NCBI GenBank assembly: GCA_029245675.1
Contig: JAQWOV010000021.1
Span: 1 to 64,000, forward strand
Reading direction: 5' to 3'
From: Acidimicrobiales bacterium
Lineage (GTDB): Bacteria > Actinomycetota > Acidimicrobiia > Acidimicrobiales > MedAcidi-G1
DNA length: 64,000 nucleotides
How positions within the stretch are numbered: position 1 is the stretch's first letter; the number at the start of each line of letters is the position of its first letter. Below, piece after piece: positions 35,868 to 44,222 of this stretch. The notes under the pieces were generated by a model. It was given only the letters and a program-made list of their open reading frames with translations. It ran no database searches and had not been told where the DNA came from. The translations under genes and the position numbers were made by a program.

Positions 35868-37283
35868 ATGCAAAACAATCAACCAAATCTTTTATTTATC
35901 TACGCTGATCAGCACCGTTCTGACGTAATGGGTTGTGCGGGCAACGACATCGTCGTAACACCTAATCTTGATCGATTGGCCTCGGAAGGTGTCCGTTTTG
36001 ATCAAGCTTGGACCGAAAGTCCAATCTGTCAACCAGCACGAGCGTCAGTGTTAACCGGACGTTATCCCAGCGATCATGGCGTACTCGGAAACTTTGCCGG
36101 CAACTGTCAACCTGAATGGGATACTTTTCCCCGACGCCTTCAAGAGGCTGGATATAACACAGCCTCCATTGGTAAAACTCACTTCGATTCGTGGCCGATG
36201 AGTGTCGAACCTGGTTCGCCTGCGCCAACGGAGGAGTGGATTGGTAGTTTCGGATTTGACTACGTAATTGAAGAGTTCGATCGTTACGTTCACGTCGGTG
36301 ACTGGACTACGCCCTACATGCAGTTCTTAGATGAGCATGGCGTTCTTGAAATGTACCGTGACATTGTTCTAGCTAATTTTCGAGGAGGCGACCGGCACTG
36401 GAAGGGTGTCACCTCTCCTCTACCACAAGAGTTAGATCTAACTTGCTTTCTCGCTGACGAAGCACAGCGGTGGATTAGTCGTCAGGCAGATGATAAACCT
36501 TGGTTTTTGCAGTTGTCGTTCGTGCAGCCCCATGTTCCGCTTATGGGCGACCCTATCTGGGCTGAATATTACGAAGGAACCATGATTAAACGTACTGCTC
36601 GAGTTGAACCGGTTTCTACAACGGATGACTGGGATACCCATCTAACCTTTCTTCGCAAACATTCGCATAGTGAGTTACTAACCGATGAGTTTGTATTAGC
36701 TGGCGCTCGCCAATATTACGCAATGGTTTCACTTATCGATCAGCGGATCGGCGATCTATTAACTCAGTTGGAATCGCTCGGACAGCTTGACAACACTTGG
36801 ATCATTTACTCAGCTGACCATGGTGAAATGCTCGGCGATCATGGTCTGATGGCAAAGCTGAACTTCTACCGATCATCAGTTCAGGTGCCACTGATCATTC
36901 GCCCACCTGGAGGCACTGTTGAACGAGTCGAAACCGCGCCAGTTCAGGCTCTCGATATTGCCGCAACCTTACTTGATGCCGGTAACGCTTCACCTCTTAA
37001 AGATGCTTCTGCAGAGTCGCTTTTGCCTATTGTCTCCGACTCAGAATCTCCTACTCGAAATCACGTGGCGAGCATGATTCGCTTACGACCCGACTTGCCG
37101 ACTTGGCAAGCCATTACCGACGGCCACTGGCGAGCCACTTTTAATAGAGATAACGGCGAAGCCAGTGAACTCTTCAATCTCGTCGAAGACCCTGACGAAG
37201 CCAACAACCTTATAGGTGGCACTGCTCCAACAGATGTGCTCAATCACTTATCCGACGCGTTGACATCCACGCTGGAGAAATGA
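35868..37283 (+). CDS. S1 family sulfatase (choline-sulfatase/iduronate-sulfatase-like)
   Basis: Formylglycine-dependent sulfatase of 471 residues. The motif Cys54-Gln-Pro-Ala-Arg lies in SPICQPARASVLTGRYPSDHG; metal-binding LLFIYADQHRSD is at the N-terminus and YSADHGEMLGDHG carries the second Asp/His pair. I chose ATG 35868 over 35838 because the latter lies within the palindrome and has no Shine-Dalgarno, while GGTGG precedes the former. No signal peptide. The general pattern (ADQHRSD, CxPAR) is that of the choline-sulfatase-like group, but substrate cannot be fixed. Its stop overlaps the start of the TetR gene (ATGA), so enzyme and regulator are co-translated. Confidence 0.9.
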   Translation: MQNNQPNLLFIYADQHRSDVMGCAGNDIVVTPNLDRLASEGVRFDQAWTESPICQPARASVLTGRYPSDHGVLGNFAGNCQPEWDTFPRRLQEAGYNTASIGKTHFDSWPMSVEPGSPAPTEEWIGSFGFDYVIEEFDRYVHVGDWTTPYMQFLDEHGVLEMYRDIVLANFRGGDRHWKGVTSPLPQELDLTCFLADEAQRWISRQADDKPWFLQLSFVQPHVPLMGDPIWAEYYEGTMIKRTARVEPVSTTDDWDTHLTFLRKHSHSELLTDEFVLAGARQYYAMVSLIDQRIGDLLTQLESLGQLDNTWIIYSADHGEMLGDHGLMAKLNFYRSSVQVPLIIRPPGGTVERVETAPVQALDIAATLLDAGNASPLKDASAESLLPIVSDSESPTRNHVASMIRLRPDLPTWQAITDGHWRATFNRDNGEASELFNLVEDPDEANNLIGGTAPTDVLNHLSDALTSTLEK

Positions 37284-37870
37284 ACAAAATGAGCGTAGAT
37301 GGTCGCGTTGCCCGAGGACAACGCACTAACGAAGCAGTAATTGAAGCACTCTATGACTTCTATTCCGAAGGCAACTTCACTCCCACTGTCCAGGAAATTG
37401 CCGCCAGAGTGGGTTTGACTACTCGATCTATTTATCATCATTTTCCAGACCGAGACGCGTTAGTAGTCGCGGTCGCCCAAAAACAAATAGAACGCCATCC
37501 TGAGCTATTTGTCGCCCACCAGATTAAGGGCACCCGACAAGAACGGGTTGAAGGCATTGTGACCCATCGAGCCAATCTTTTTGAAACTGTCGCTCCTGTT
37601 CGTCGTTCAGCGCTCACTTTGATGCATGCAATTCCAACTCTTCAAGTCCAGCAAACCAATTTGGCTGCGCGCCTCCGTAAACAACTAGCCCACACATTTG
37701 AAGCTGAACTTTCTAAATTCAGCCACACCGTTCAATCTGAAATGCTTGATCTATTGGATCTGCACACGAGTTGGGAGTCTTGGGACCGACTGCGAACATG
37801 GCAAAGTCTTTCGGTCAAACGTTGCCATCAAGTAGTGACCGAATTAGTTAACAACGCTCTTAATCGCTGA
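37280..37870 (+). CDS. TetR family transcriptional regulator
   Basis: A 196-residue regulator with an N-terminal helix-turn-helix of TetR type: TVQEIAARVGLTTRSIYHHF (about residues 34-53) followed by PDRDALVVAV. The C-terminal ligand domain shows no recognised family. It is translationally coupled to the sulfatase gene and lies 1.4 kb downstream of two palindromes in the sulfatase divergent region, which makes it the natural candidate for binding one or both. The effector is likely the sulfated substrate or its product (inference). It is convergent with the tryptophan dioxygenase gene, 14 bases away. Confidence 0.88.
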   Translation: MNKMSVDGRVARGQRTNEAVIEALYDFYSEGNFTPTVQEIAARVGLTTRSIYHHFPDRDALVVAVAQKQIERHPELFVAHQIKGTRQERVEGIVTHRANLFETVAPVRRSALTLMHAIPTLQVQQTNLAARLRKQLAHTFEAELSKFSHTVQSEMLDLLDLHTSWESWDRLRTWQSLSVKRCHQVVTELVNNALNR

Positions 37871-37884
37871 CCAGTTTTAATTCA

Positions 37885-38826
37885 TCAACCCATTCGGGTG
37901 CGTAAAGACCAAAGTTCGGGAAAATACCTGAGTTCCGCGGTATGACGTAACCATCCAACTCCGTCGGAACCTCCGGTGCCTGGCTTGTATCCAATCGTTT
38001 TAGACACAAGGACAAAATGGCGCCATCGATATTGGGATATTGCATCGTCTAGGTTAATTAGCGCCTCCCCTAATTGGTAAAGGCGGTTACTTGTACTCGG
38101 GTCTTGATAGATCTCGAACCATGCTTGTTCGACGCTTTCATTCGTCGGGTAAGGGGCCGCCCAATCGCGTTCAAGCATCTCTTGGTCAATTGTGTGACCT
38201 TTTCGATTTAAACATGCAATAACTTCGTCATAAAGACTGGGTGCCTCTAACGCCTCTTTGATATGTGGCCACACATGGGGAACGTTTTTGTGAGCGCTAG
38301 CTAACTGTTTGTCTTTGTTGCCTAAAACAAATTCAACATGACGATACATAAATGAGAGTTGGCCGGAAGCTTGATCTAGATAGTCGCGGAACTGGTTGAA
38401 TCCTTCAGCTGAAATTGTTCCCACTACATCCCAAGTTTTTAGTAGGAGCTCAACGAACTCTGTTGAACGATTAAGAAGCATGAGTGCATCATCGATTTCG
38501 TCTTGTTGGATGCGGGCTTTTGCATTAAAGAGTTCGAAATGAAGTCCTTTAAAGAGTATTTCTTTCACTTGCCCCATAACAAAGAAGCACATTTCGTCAT
38601 ATGCGTCGCTACGCGGGTGTTGGAGAGAAAGTAGCAGGTCGATGCTCTGATAGTTGATGTATGGATTTGTGTTTCCCGTAAAATCTACCGTTGGTTCGCC
38701 GCCAGTCTCTAAGGCTTTATCGGCGCGAGTGTCATCTGTTGTTTGATCCATTGGACGAGGTTCAATCCCGAGAGTTACTCCTTCTGGGTCCACAATTTTT
38801 GGAATTTGTGGTTTAAATTTTGGCAT
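37885..38826 (-). CDS. kynA: Tryptophan 2,3-dioxygenase
   Basis: Haem enzyme inserting dioxygen into L-tryptophan to form N-formylkynurenine, the first step of the kynurenine route. The 313-residue sequence matches TDO: TNPYINYQSIDLLLSLQHP, a FKGLHFELFNAK-type helix, and the proximal haem ligand region RWRHFVLVSKTIGYKPGTGGS with His270 and the GTGGS substrate loop at 283-287. The N-terminal 50 residues are longer and less conserved than usual. The formamidase gene lies directly upstream (12-base gap), so steps one and two are encoded together. Kynureninase or anthranilate genes are not in the window. Confidence 0.94.
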   Translation of the reverse strand: MPKFKPQIPKIVDPEGVTLGIEPRPMDQTTDDTRADKALETGGEPTVDFTGNTNPYINYQSIDLLLSLQHPRSDAYDEMCFFVMGQVKEILFKGLHFELFNAKARIQQDEIDDALMLLNRSTEFVELLLKTWDVVGTISAEGFNQFRDYLDQASGQLSFMYRHVEFVLGNKDKQLASAHKNVPHVWPHIKEALEAPSLYDEVIACLNRKGHTIDQEMLERDWAAPYPTNESVEQAWFEIYQDPSTSNRLYQLGEALINLDDAISQYRWRHFVLVSKTIGYKPGTGGSDGVGWLRHTAELRYFPELWSLRTRMG

Positions 38827-38838
38827 AAATAATTTTCC

Positions 38839-39699
38839 TTAAACTTCCCTTAGGAAAGACAATACTTTTTTTCCCATCCCTGTGCTGATATCAGCTAATT
38901 CGAACACAACATCGAAATGATTTTTACCTTCTACTTCAAAAACAAACGTGGTGTTTTCTTGCGCTCGTAGGCAGGCAGCGAATTCAAGGCTTTGTGTTTT
39001 AAATTCTTCTGTTTCTACTTCGCCCCAACAAATCACACTCTCTGGGAAACCTTTCAGGTCTTTGTATAACGGGCTTAACTCTTTTGCTTCATTGGAGTTT
39101 AAATTCAACGCATCGTTTATATAGGTCCCTACAAGTGGCGTAAGTTCATATATGCCTGAAATAAGGACTGTTGCACGCACAGGTATTTTTCTAGCTGTCA
39201 TTGCCGCTAAGTGTGCTCCTGCTGAACTACCGACTAAAACAATGCGGTCTGTGTCTATTGAGAGCTGTTCAGCTTCGGTGATCATCCAAGCAATCGCTTC
39301 TTGACATTCTTTAACAATTGCATGAAGCGATGCTTCGGGGGCCAGGGTGTAATCAATTGCTGCAAAACCTATTTCGTTTTCTACCCAGGCTGGGGCCGCG
39401 AATGATGATTCTTTTTTCGATAGTTCCTGCCAATAACCCCCATGGATAAAAACGACTAATGGAAATTTTTTTCCTTCACTATTTACAGGAGAGAAAAAAT
39501 CAAATCGTTGTGCAGGCTTTGGTCCATAGGCCAATTCTTTCCCTTCGCCAATTTTTTTTCGCGCTTCTTCACTTTTTGTAACGTAGGCAGAAATATACGG
39601 CTCAATGTCTTCAATGCAAGAACTTGGGGAGTACTCTTTCTCTCTTTGCGCGAGAGTCATGTCTTTCCATCGCTGCGTGTTTTCTGAAGATGAATTCAA
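38839..39699 (-). CDS. Alpha/beta hydrolase, probable N-formylkynurenine formamidase
   Basis: A 286-residue alpha/beta hydrolase with the HGGYW motif (86-90) forming the oxyanion hole and nucleophile Ser159 in GSSAGAH, the pattern of the eukaryote-type (AFMID/BNA7-like) kynurenine formamidases rather than the metal-dependent bacterial KynB. The downstream gene encodes tryptophan 2,3-dioxygenase, which gives this assignment its main support: hydrolysis of N-formylkynurenine to kynurenine and formate. The C-terminal histidine is in GKNHFDVV. Its start overlaps the end of the upstream acyl-CoA dehydrogenase gene by 4 bases. Confidence 0.85.
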   Translation of the reverse strand: MNSSSENTQRWKDMTLAQREKEYSPSSCIEDIEPYISAYVTKSEEARKKIGEGKELAYGPKPAQRFDFFSPVNSEGKKFPLVVFIHGGYWQELSKKESSFAAPAWVENEIGFAAIDYTLAPEASLHAIVKECQEAIAWMITEAEQLSIDTDRIVLVGSSAGAHLAAMTARKIPVRATVLISGIYELTPLVGTYINDALNLNSNEAKELSPLYKDLKGFPESVICWGEVETEEFKTQSLEFAACLRAQENTTFVFEVEGKNHFDVVFELADISTGMGKKVLSFLREV

Positions 39700-40814
39700 A
39701 TTTTTGGTTCCCGTGGCAACCCAAGCATGCGCTCTCCAATGATGTTTCGCATAATGTTTGAGGTTCCGCCCATGATTGTGTAACCCGGAGAATAGATAAG
39801 GCCTTTTGTGTCATCGTTCCAAAGAGTTGCTTCGGGGCCTAATACTTTGAAAACGAAATCTGCAACACGTTGTTCGTGTTCCGTGCAGTACACCTTGATT
39901 GCGGCGCTAAAACCAGGGAGAGCTTGACCTAAAGCCTCTTGATAAACGAGAAAACGACCAATCCGGTAACCGGATTCGAGTTTCGCAACTTCCTGCCTGA
40001 CGCTTGCTTTGGTGAAATTGGCGTGTTCTAAAGCCAAATCGTAGAGAGGTCGGTTTGAAACGAGGCGATCTATACCCCCTCGTTCATGTTCAAGTTGACG
40101 CATTGTTTGACGAAAAGCATCTCCTTCTACTCCGACGAGATTCTCAATTGGCACTTCTGCATCGGTGAAATAAACCTCGCAGAAATGTTTATTTGTTGTC
40201 ATATCGGTAATAGGGCGGACTTCGATCCCGGGAGTATCCATTGGAATAATGATTTCGGAAATTCCCTTGTGCGGCGGCCCTTCATTAATAGTTCGACATA
40301 TGAGATACATGTAGTCGGCTTGAGCTCCAAAACTTGTCCAAATTTTTTGGCCGTTTATGACCCATTGATCCCCGTCATTTTCAGCAAACGTTTTTAAGGA
40401 CGCTAAGTCTGAACCGGAATCAGGTTCACTCATTCCTATGCACCAAGTGGCCGTCCCGTTAAGCATTCCTGGTAAATATTTTTCTTGCTGTTCAGATGTC
40501 CCGTGAGTGATGAGGCTGGGACCCATTTGACGATCCGCGAACCACATTCCAGCGATCGGTGCCCCGGCGGAGATCATTTCTTCACCAACGATCACTCGTT
40601 CAATTGACGACCTTTCGTACCCACCATGTTTTTTAGGCCAGCTCATACCGATCCAGCCTTCGGATGCCATCATTTGTGAAAATTCTGATGAATACCCGTT
40701 CATCCAGCTATCGGTGAACCGCCCAAATTTCTCGACACCTTCAGCAGCAACTTTCGCGGCACGTAACCTTAAGTCTTCAAGTTCAGGAGCCAAAGTAAAG
40801 TTGAGCACACTCAC
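39696..40814 (-). CDS. Acyl-CoA dehydrogenase family protein
   Basis: A 372-residue flavoprotein of the FadE type. WCIGMSEPDSGSDLASLKT carries the FAD/substrate motif (residues near 131-149) and the C-terminus has GGTSNIMRNIIGERMLGLP. In many family members a Glu follows the GGTS/T segment as catalytic base; here it is Asn, which occurs in subunits of heteromeric actinobacterial FadE pairs, so the base may be elsewhere or the protein may be a partner subunit. It heads the minus-strand run with formamidase and tryptophan dioxygenase (4-base overlap with the former). Link to tryptophan catabolism is by position only. Confidence 0.87.
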   Translation of the reverse strand: MSVLNFTLAPELEDLRLRAAKVAAEGVEKFGRFTDSWMNGYSSEFSQMMASEGWIGMSWPKKHGGYERSSIERVIVGEEMISAGAPIAGMWFADRQMGPSLITHGTSEQQEKYLPGMLNGTATWCIGMSEPDSGSDLASLKTFAENDGDQWVINGQKIWTSFGAQADYMYLICRTINEGPPHKGISEIIIPMDTPGIEVRPITDMTTNKHFCEVYFTDAEVPIENLVGVEGDAFRQTMRQLEHERGGIDRLVSNRPLYDLALEHANFTKASVRQEVAKLESGYRIGRFLVYQEALGQALPGFSAAIKVYCTEHEQRVADFVFKVLGPEATLWNDDTKGLIYSPGYTIMGGTSNIMRNIIGERMLGLPREPKI

Positions 40815-40950
40815 TTTCTACACAACAGATACGCATTTCCCACAAAAACATTAAATTACTGGAAAAAATGAGATAAAGATAAAAACACAAGTGGTTTTGT
40901 AAACTGTAAGTCATTCAATTAATGAATTTTAAATCTCTACATTTGACTGC

Positions 40951-42819
40951 GTGAAAAATATGAAAATTGTCAGAAATATCTCTATGTTTTTAGCGGTAAT
41001 CCTTTTCGCTGCTTCTTGTAGCAGTAATTCTTCTGACACGAGTCAACCACCAGTGACTTCAGAAGCATCTACTTCTATTCCTCAAGATGAACCTGAAAAT
41101 ACAGAAGAAGAAACTGATCCTCCACCGTTAGACGATGACCTTAGAGATTCAAACTACATTTTTGATCAGGACCAACTCCATACGTTTGAATTAGTTCTTC
41201 CGCAAGCAGCTCTTGATGAATTAAATGCTGATCCAATGGCCGAAGAGTATGTAGAAGGGGAACTTGTTTTTGAAGGGGAAACGATCGGACCGGTAGGTAT
41301 TAGGTACAAGGGTTCAGTTGGCGCCTGGGTAGGTTGCGTTGGAGAGGGAGCTATTTTCGCTGACGGTGGGGCTAAGGCTTGCACCAAGTTGTCCATGAAA
41401 GTGAAGATCAACTGGAACGACCCTGATGCAGAATTTTTTGGTTTGCGAAAACTTCAGCTTCATTCACAGAATCTTGATCAAACACTTATGCATGAACGAC
41501 TCGGCTATTGGCTGTTTCGTGAAATGGGAGTTCCTGCTCCCCGATCTGTTCATGCTCGTTTAGTAGTAAACGGAGAGTTTGTCGGCCTTTTTGCTTTGAC
41601 TGAACAAATCGATGGGAGATTCACCCGTCACAACTTTGAAGATGGAACAGGAAATCTTTATAAAGAAGTCTGGCCTATAGATTCCAACGGTGAACCAACA
41701 TCTCGTAATGCGCTTTACGACGGTTTAAAGACAAACGAAGACGACGAGGACTTAAGCATGAGCCAGATTGAATCTTTTGGCTCAGAAGTCTCTGCTGCTA
41801 CTGATGAAGAGTTACAAGAAATAATGAGAAAATGGATGGATATAGAAGAAGTTATTTCTTATTCCGTTGTTGACCGTTTAATTCGGAACGACGATGGTGC
41901 TTTTCATTGGTATTGCGACTTTGAGGGAGCTGGCTTTGACGCAGGTTGCAATAATCACAATTTTTATTGGTATGCAGATCCTTCTACCGAAAAAATGCAC
42001 CTTATTCCATGGGATTTAGACAATTCTTTTGAAAATATTCTCTTTGACGCTAACCCTGTTACTCCTGTGCCTGATGGGTGGGGTGAAATTACAGATGATT
42101 GTAAATCTTTCTCTTACGGCATGTGGGGGCTGAGTCAACGGTCTGCTGCCTGTGACAAGATCATGGGTTCGTGGGTTATGTTCACTGATGAATATGAACG
42201 GATTTATAACGAGTTTATGAGCGGTCCTTTTGCTCAAGAACAAGTTGAATCTCTTTTGAACACTTGGGAAGAGCAAATATCTCCAGTTGTAAGCGAAGCG
42301 CAAGAAACCCATGACGACGCGCTCTCATTTGAAGCATGGCAAGGAGCGCTTGATCGTTTCCGTCAAAGCTTGGCCTACGCCCGTGGTCAAGAAGTTTCAG
42401 AAGACCTTTTAGAAAGCACTGAAAGGTATAACGACATTGAAATTCCTGAACAAAACCCTGATAACCGAAACTACCCTAATCCTGCAATTAACTTAACTGA
42501 AATAAACCTCTTCATTGACCCTGAACCTATTCCAGGTCAACCTTGGTCTGGGACCATATCGGGAACAGGCCTTACCCCGTCAGTACCGTCAGCCATATTT
42601 GGTTGCCCTGGTTCTTCTACACCGGATTTTGGGTTATGTGATATGTCAAACATGCTTGCTATCGCGTTTGCGGACCAAAATGGAAACCTACAGTCAGAAG
42701 AATTCTCTGTCCCAATGATTCCTGCAGCAGGTGGGTGTTTTCTTGTCGGAAATTCGGGCCCTGATCGACAGCCGGATACTGGTGACGAACAAGGCGGGTT
42801 TATCTGCACCGACAATTAA
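40951..42819 (+). CDS. CotH-type kinase lipoprotein
   Basis: Secreted lipoprotein with a CotH domain, an atypical protein kinase fold first known from Bacillus spore coats. A lipoprotein signal peptide ends in LFAASC with lipidated Cys23 (Cys20 if the ATG at 40960 is used instead of the GTG at 40951). After an acidic Ser/Thr/Glu linker, the CotH domain (about 70-500) shows IRYKGSVG, HSQNLDQTLMHERLGYWLFR, GLFALTEQIDGRF and the predicted metal/catalytic IPWDLDNSF. A C-terminal beta-like module with paired cysteines follows. It starts a plus-strand run with DUF4956 and VTC genes, a trio found together in many bacteria. Confidence 0.88.
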   Translation: MKNMKIVRNISMFLAVILFAASCSSNSSDTSQPPVTSEASTSIPQDEPENTEEETDPPPLDDDLRDSNYIFDQDQLHTFELVLPQAALDELNADPMAEEYVEGELVFEGETIGPVGIRYKGSVGAWVGCVGEGAIFADGGAKACTKLSMKVKINWNDPDAEFFGLRKLQLHSQNLDQTLMHERLGYWLFREMGVPAPRSVHARLVVNGEFVGLFALTEQIDGRFTRHNFEDGTGNLYKEVWPIDSNGEPTSRNALYDGLKTNEDDEDLSMSQIESFGSEVSAATDEELQEIMRKWMDIEEVISYSVVDRLIRNDDGAFHWYCDFEGAGFDAGCNNHNFYWYADPSTEKMHLIPWDLDNSFENILFDANPVTPVPDGWGEITDDCKSFSYGMWGLSQRSAACDKIMGSWVMFTDEYERIYNEFMSGPFAQEQVESLLNTWEEQISPVVSEAQETHDDALSFEAWQGALDRFRQSLAYARGQEVSEDLLESTERYNDIEIPEQNPDNRNYPNPAINLTEINLFIDPEPIPGQPWSGTISGTGLTPSVPSAIFGCPGSSTPDFGLCDMSNMLAIAFADQNGNLQSEEFSVPMIPAAGGCFLVGNSGPDRQPDTGDEQGGFICTDN

Positions 42820-42893
42820 TTACTGATTCTGTGAATCTCTACAACTACTAATAAAGTTAAAGCACTATAAAACAAGAAAGAAAGCAAAGTTAA

Positions 42894-43451
42894 ATGTCTC
42901 AACCTCTCCTTATCATCTGCGATGTCGTCGCCATTGTCCTTCTAGTCTTTGGCCTTTACTATCCACGCCACCGTCGAAGAGACATGATCCCTGCGCTTCT
43001 AGGCATAAATGTTGCTCTTCTGGGTATCACAATGACACTTACGAGAACAGAGGTGAATCTTGGTCTTGGATTAGGACTCTTCGGTGTTCTTTCCATTATC
43101 CGACTTCGCTCAAACGAGTTAGGGCAGCAAGAAATTGCTTATTACTTCACAGCACTCGCTTTAGGTTTACTAGCTGGAATGCCTATTGATCCGTCATGGG
43201 CTACTCCAGCGCTAATGGCAGCAATTCTGTTTGCCATGTTTGTTGGTGATCATCCGCAACTTTTTTCTGATTCACGAAGTAAAACCTTGACTCTTGATAA
43301 GGCTTATCTTGATGAAAAAGAGTTAGCTGAACGGCTTGGATCTCTTCTCGGTAAAAAGATTCTGAAGGTCAATGTAAGAAGAGTTGATCTTGTCAATGAC
43401 AGCACCGTTGTAAACGTTCGATACAGAGTTGAAGCCAACGCTGATGAATAG
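42894..43451 (+). CDS. DUF4956 membrane protein
   Basis: A 185-residue integral membrane protein with four to five hydrophobic helices in the first 125 residues, including LIICDVVAIVLLVFGLYYP at the N-terminus and the conserved LGLFGVLSIIRLRSN segment with ELGQQEIAYYF, then a soluble C-terminal domain of alpha/beta type (about 130-185). These match the DUF4956 family, whose function is unknown. It is 74 bases after the CotH gene and 18 bases before the VTC-domain gene, the arrangement usually seen for this trio. A role with the VTC enzyme in moving or sensing polyphosphate or phosphorylated material is speculation. Confidence 0.88.
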   Translation: MSQPLLIICDVVAIVLLVFGLYYPRHRRRDMIPALLGINVALLGITMTLTRTEVNLGLGLGLFGVLSIIRLRSNELGQQEIAYYFTALALGLLAGMPIDPSWATPALMAAILFAMFVGDHPQLFSDSRSKTLTLDKAYLDEKELAERLGSLLGKKILKVNVRRVDLVNDSTVVNVRYRVEANADE

Positions 43452-43469
43452 TCACTTAGGTAATTTTGC

Positions 43470-44207
43470 ATGATGTTAAACATTGCAGACTTTGATCCCA
43501 TCACTCTGGAAGAAATGGACAAGGTTGCGGCACTTCGAACACGAATTGACCGAAAATATATTGTGGACAGCCTCACCGCAGGCAAACTCTTAGAATCACT
43601 CTCTTCTTGTGCTGCGTTAGAAATTGATGGAAAGAGAAGTTTTAACTACCGATCCGTTTATTTTGATAGCCCAGACTTTGCTTCATACCGTTCCGCCGCT
43701 CATCGAAGAAGGCGTCGATACAAAATAAGAAGCCGGAGCTATCTTGATGCTGGTATCTGCAAACTTGAAGTAAAGCTTCGTTCTGGCGGAAAGAAAAACA
43801 CTAAAAAACGTTTTGATTACGCCCTTGATCGATCCAGAGTGATCACGGATGAAGGTAGAAGTTTCATTGAATCTGCCGTTGGAGATTTAGAAATCCCTAC
43901 CCGGCTTGAGCCAGTTTTAACAACACAATATGAGCGTTCTACTTTGGTGGACTTGAATTCTTCAGCGAGGTTGACCTGCGATGAGAATTTGGTTTGCGAA
44001 GATTGGGAAGGCAACCAAATTTCACTTGACTATTTTGTTTTTGAAACTAAATCAGATGGCCCACCAAGTTCTTTTGATCGTTTGCTATGGGAAAACAAAG
44101 TGCGACCGATACGGATTAGTAAATTCTGTACGGGACTAGCTGCCCTTCATCCTGAATTGCCTTCAAATAAATGGCATCGCACACTAAATCGGTACTTCTT
44201 TTCGTAA
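43470..44207 (+). CDS. VTC domain protein (polyphosphate polymerase-like)
   Basis: A 245-residue triphosphate-tunnel enzyme resembling the catalytic domain of yeast Vtc4. Basic and acidic tunnel residues are visible on successive strands: RTRIDRKYIV, NYRSVYFDSPDF, RRRRRYKIRSRSY, KLEVKLRSGGKKNTKKRF, VFETKS and ISKFCTG. These match the conserved R-K, Y-x-D, R-x-R-x-Y, E-K and K-x-x-S positions that bind nucleotide and metal. Polyphosphate synthesis is possible but not shown for bacterial members; CYTH-like triphosphatase activity is an alternative. Closely follows DUF4956 and belongs to the same transcript as CotH. Confidence 0.87.
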   Translation: MMLNIADFDPITLEEMDKVAALRTRIDRKYIVDSLTAGKLLESLSSCAALEIDGKRSFNYRSVYFDSPDFASYRSAAHRRRRRYKIRSRSYLDAGICKLEVKLRSGGKKNTKKRFDYALDRSRVITDEGRSFIESAVGDLEIPTRLEPVLTTQYERSTLVDLNSSARLTCDENLVCEDWEGNQISLDYFVFETKSDGPPSSFDRLLWENKVRPIRISKFCTGLAALHPELPSNKWHRTLNRYFFS

Positions 44208-44222
44208 CTCACTATTGCTAGT

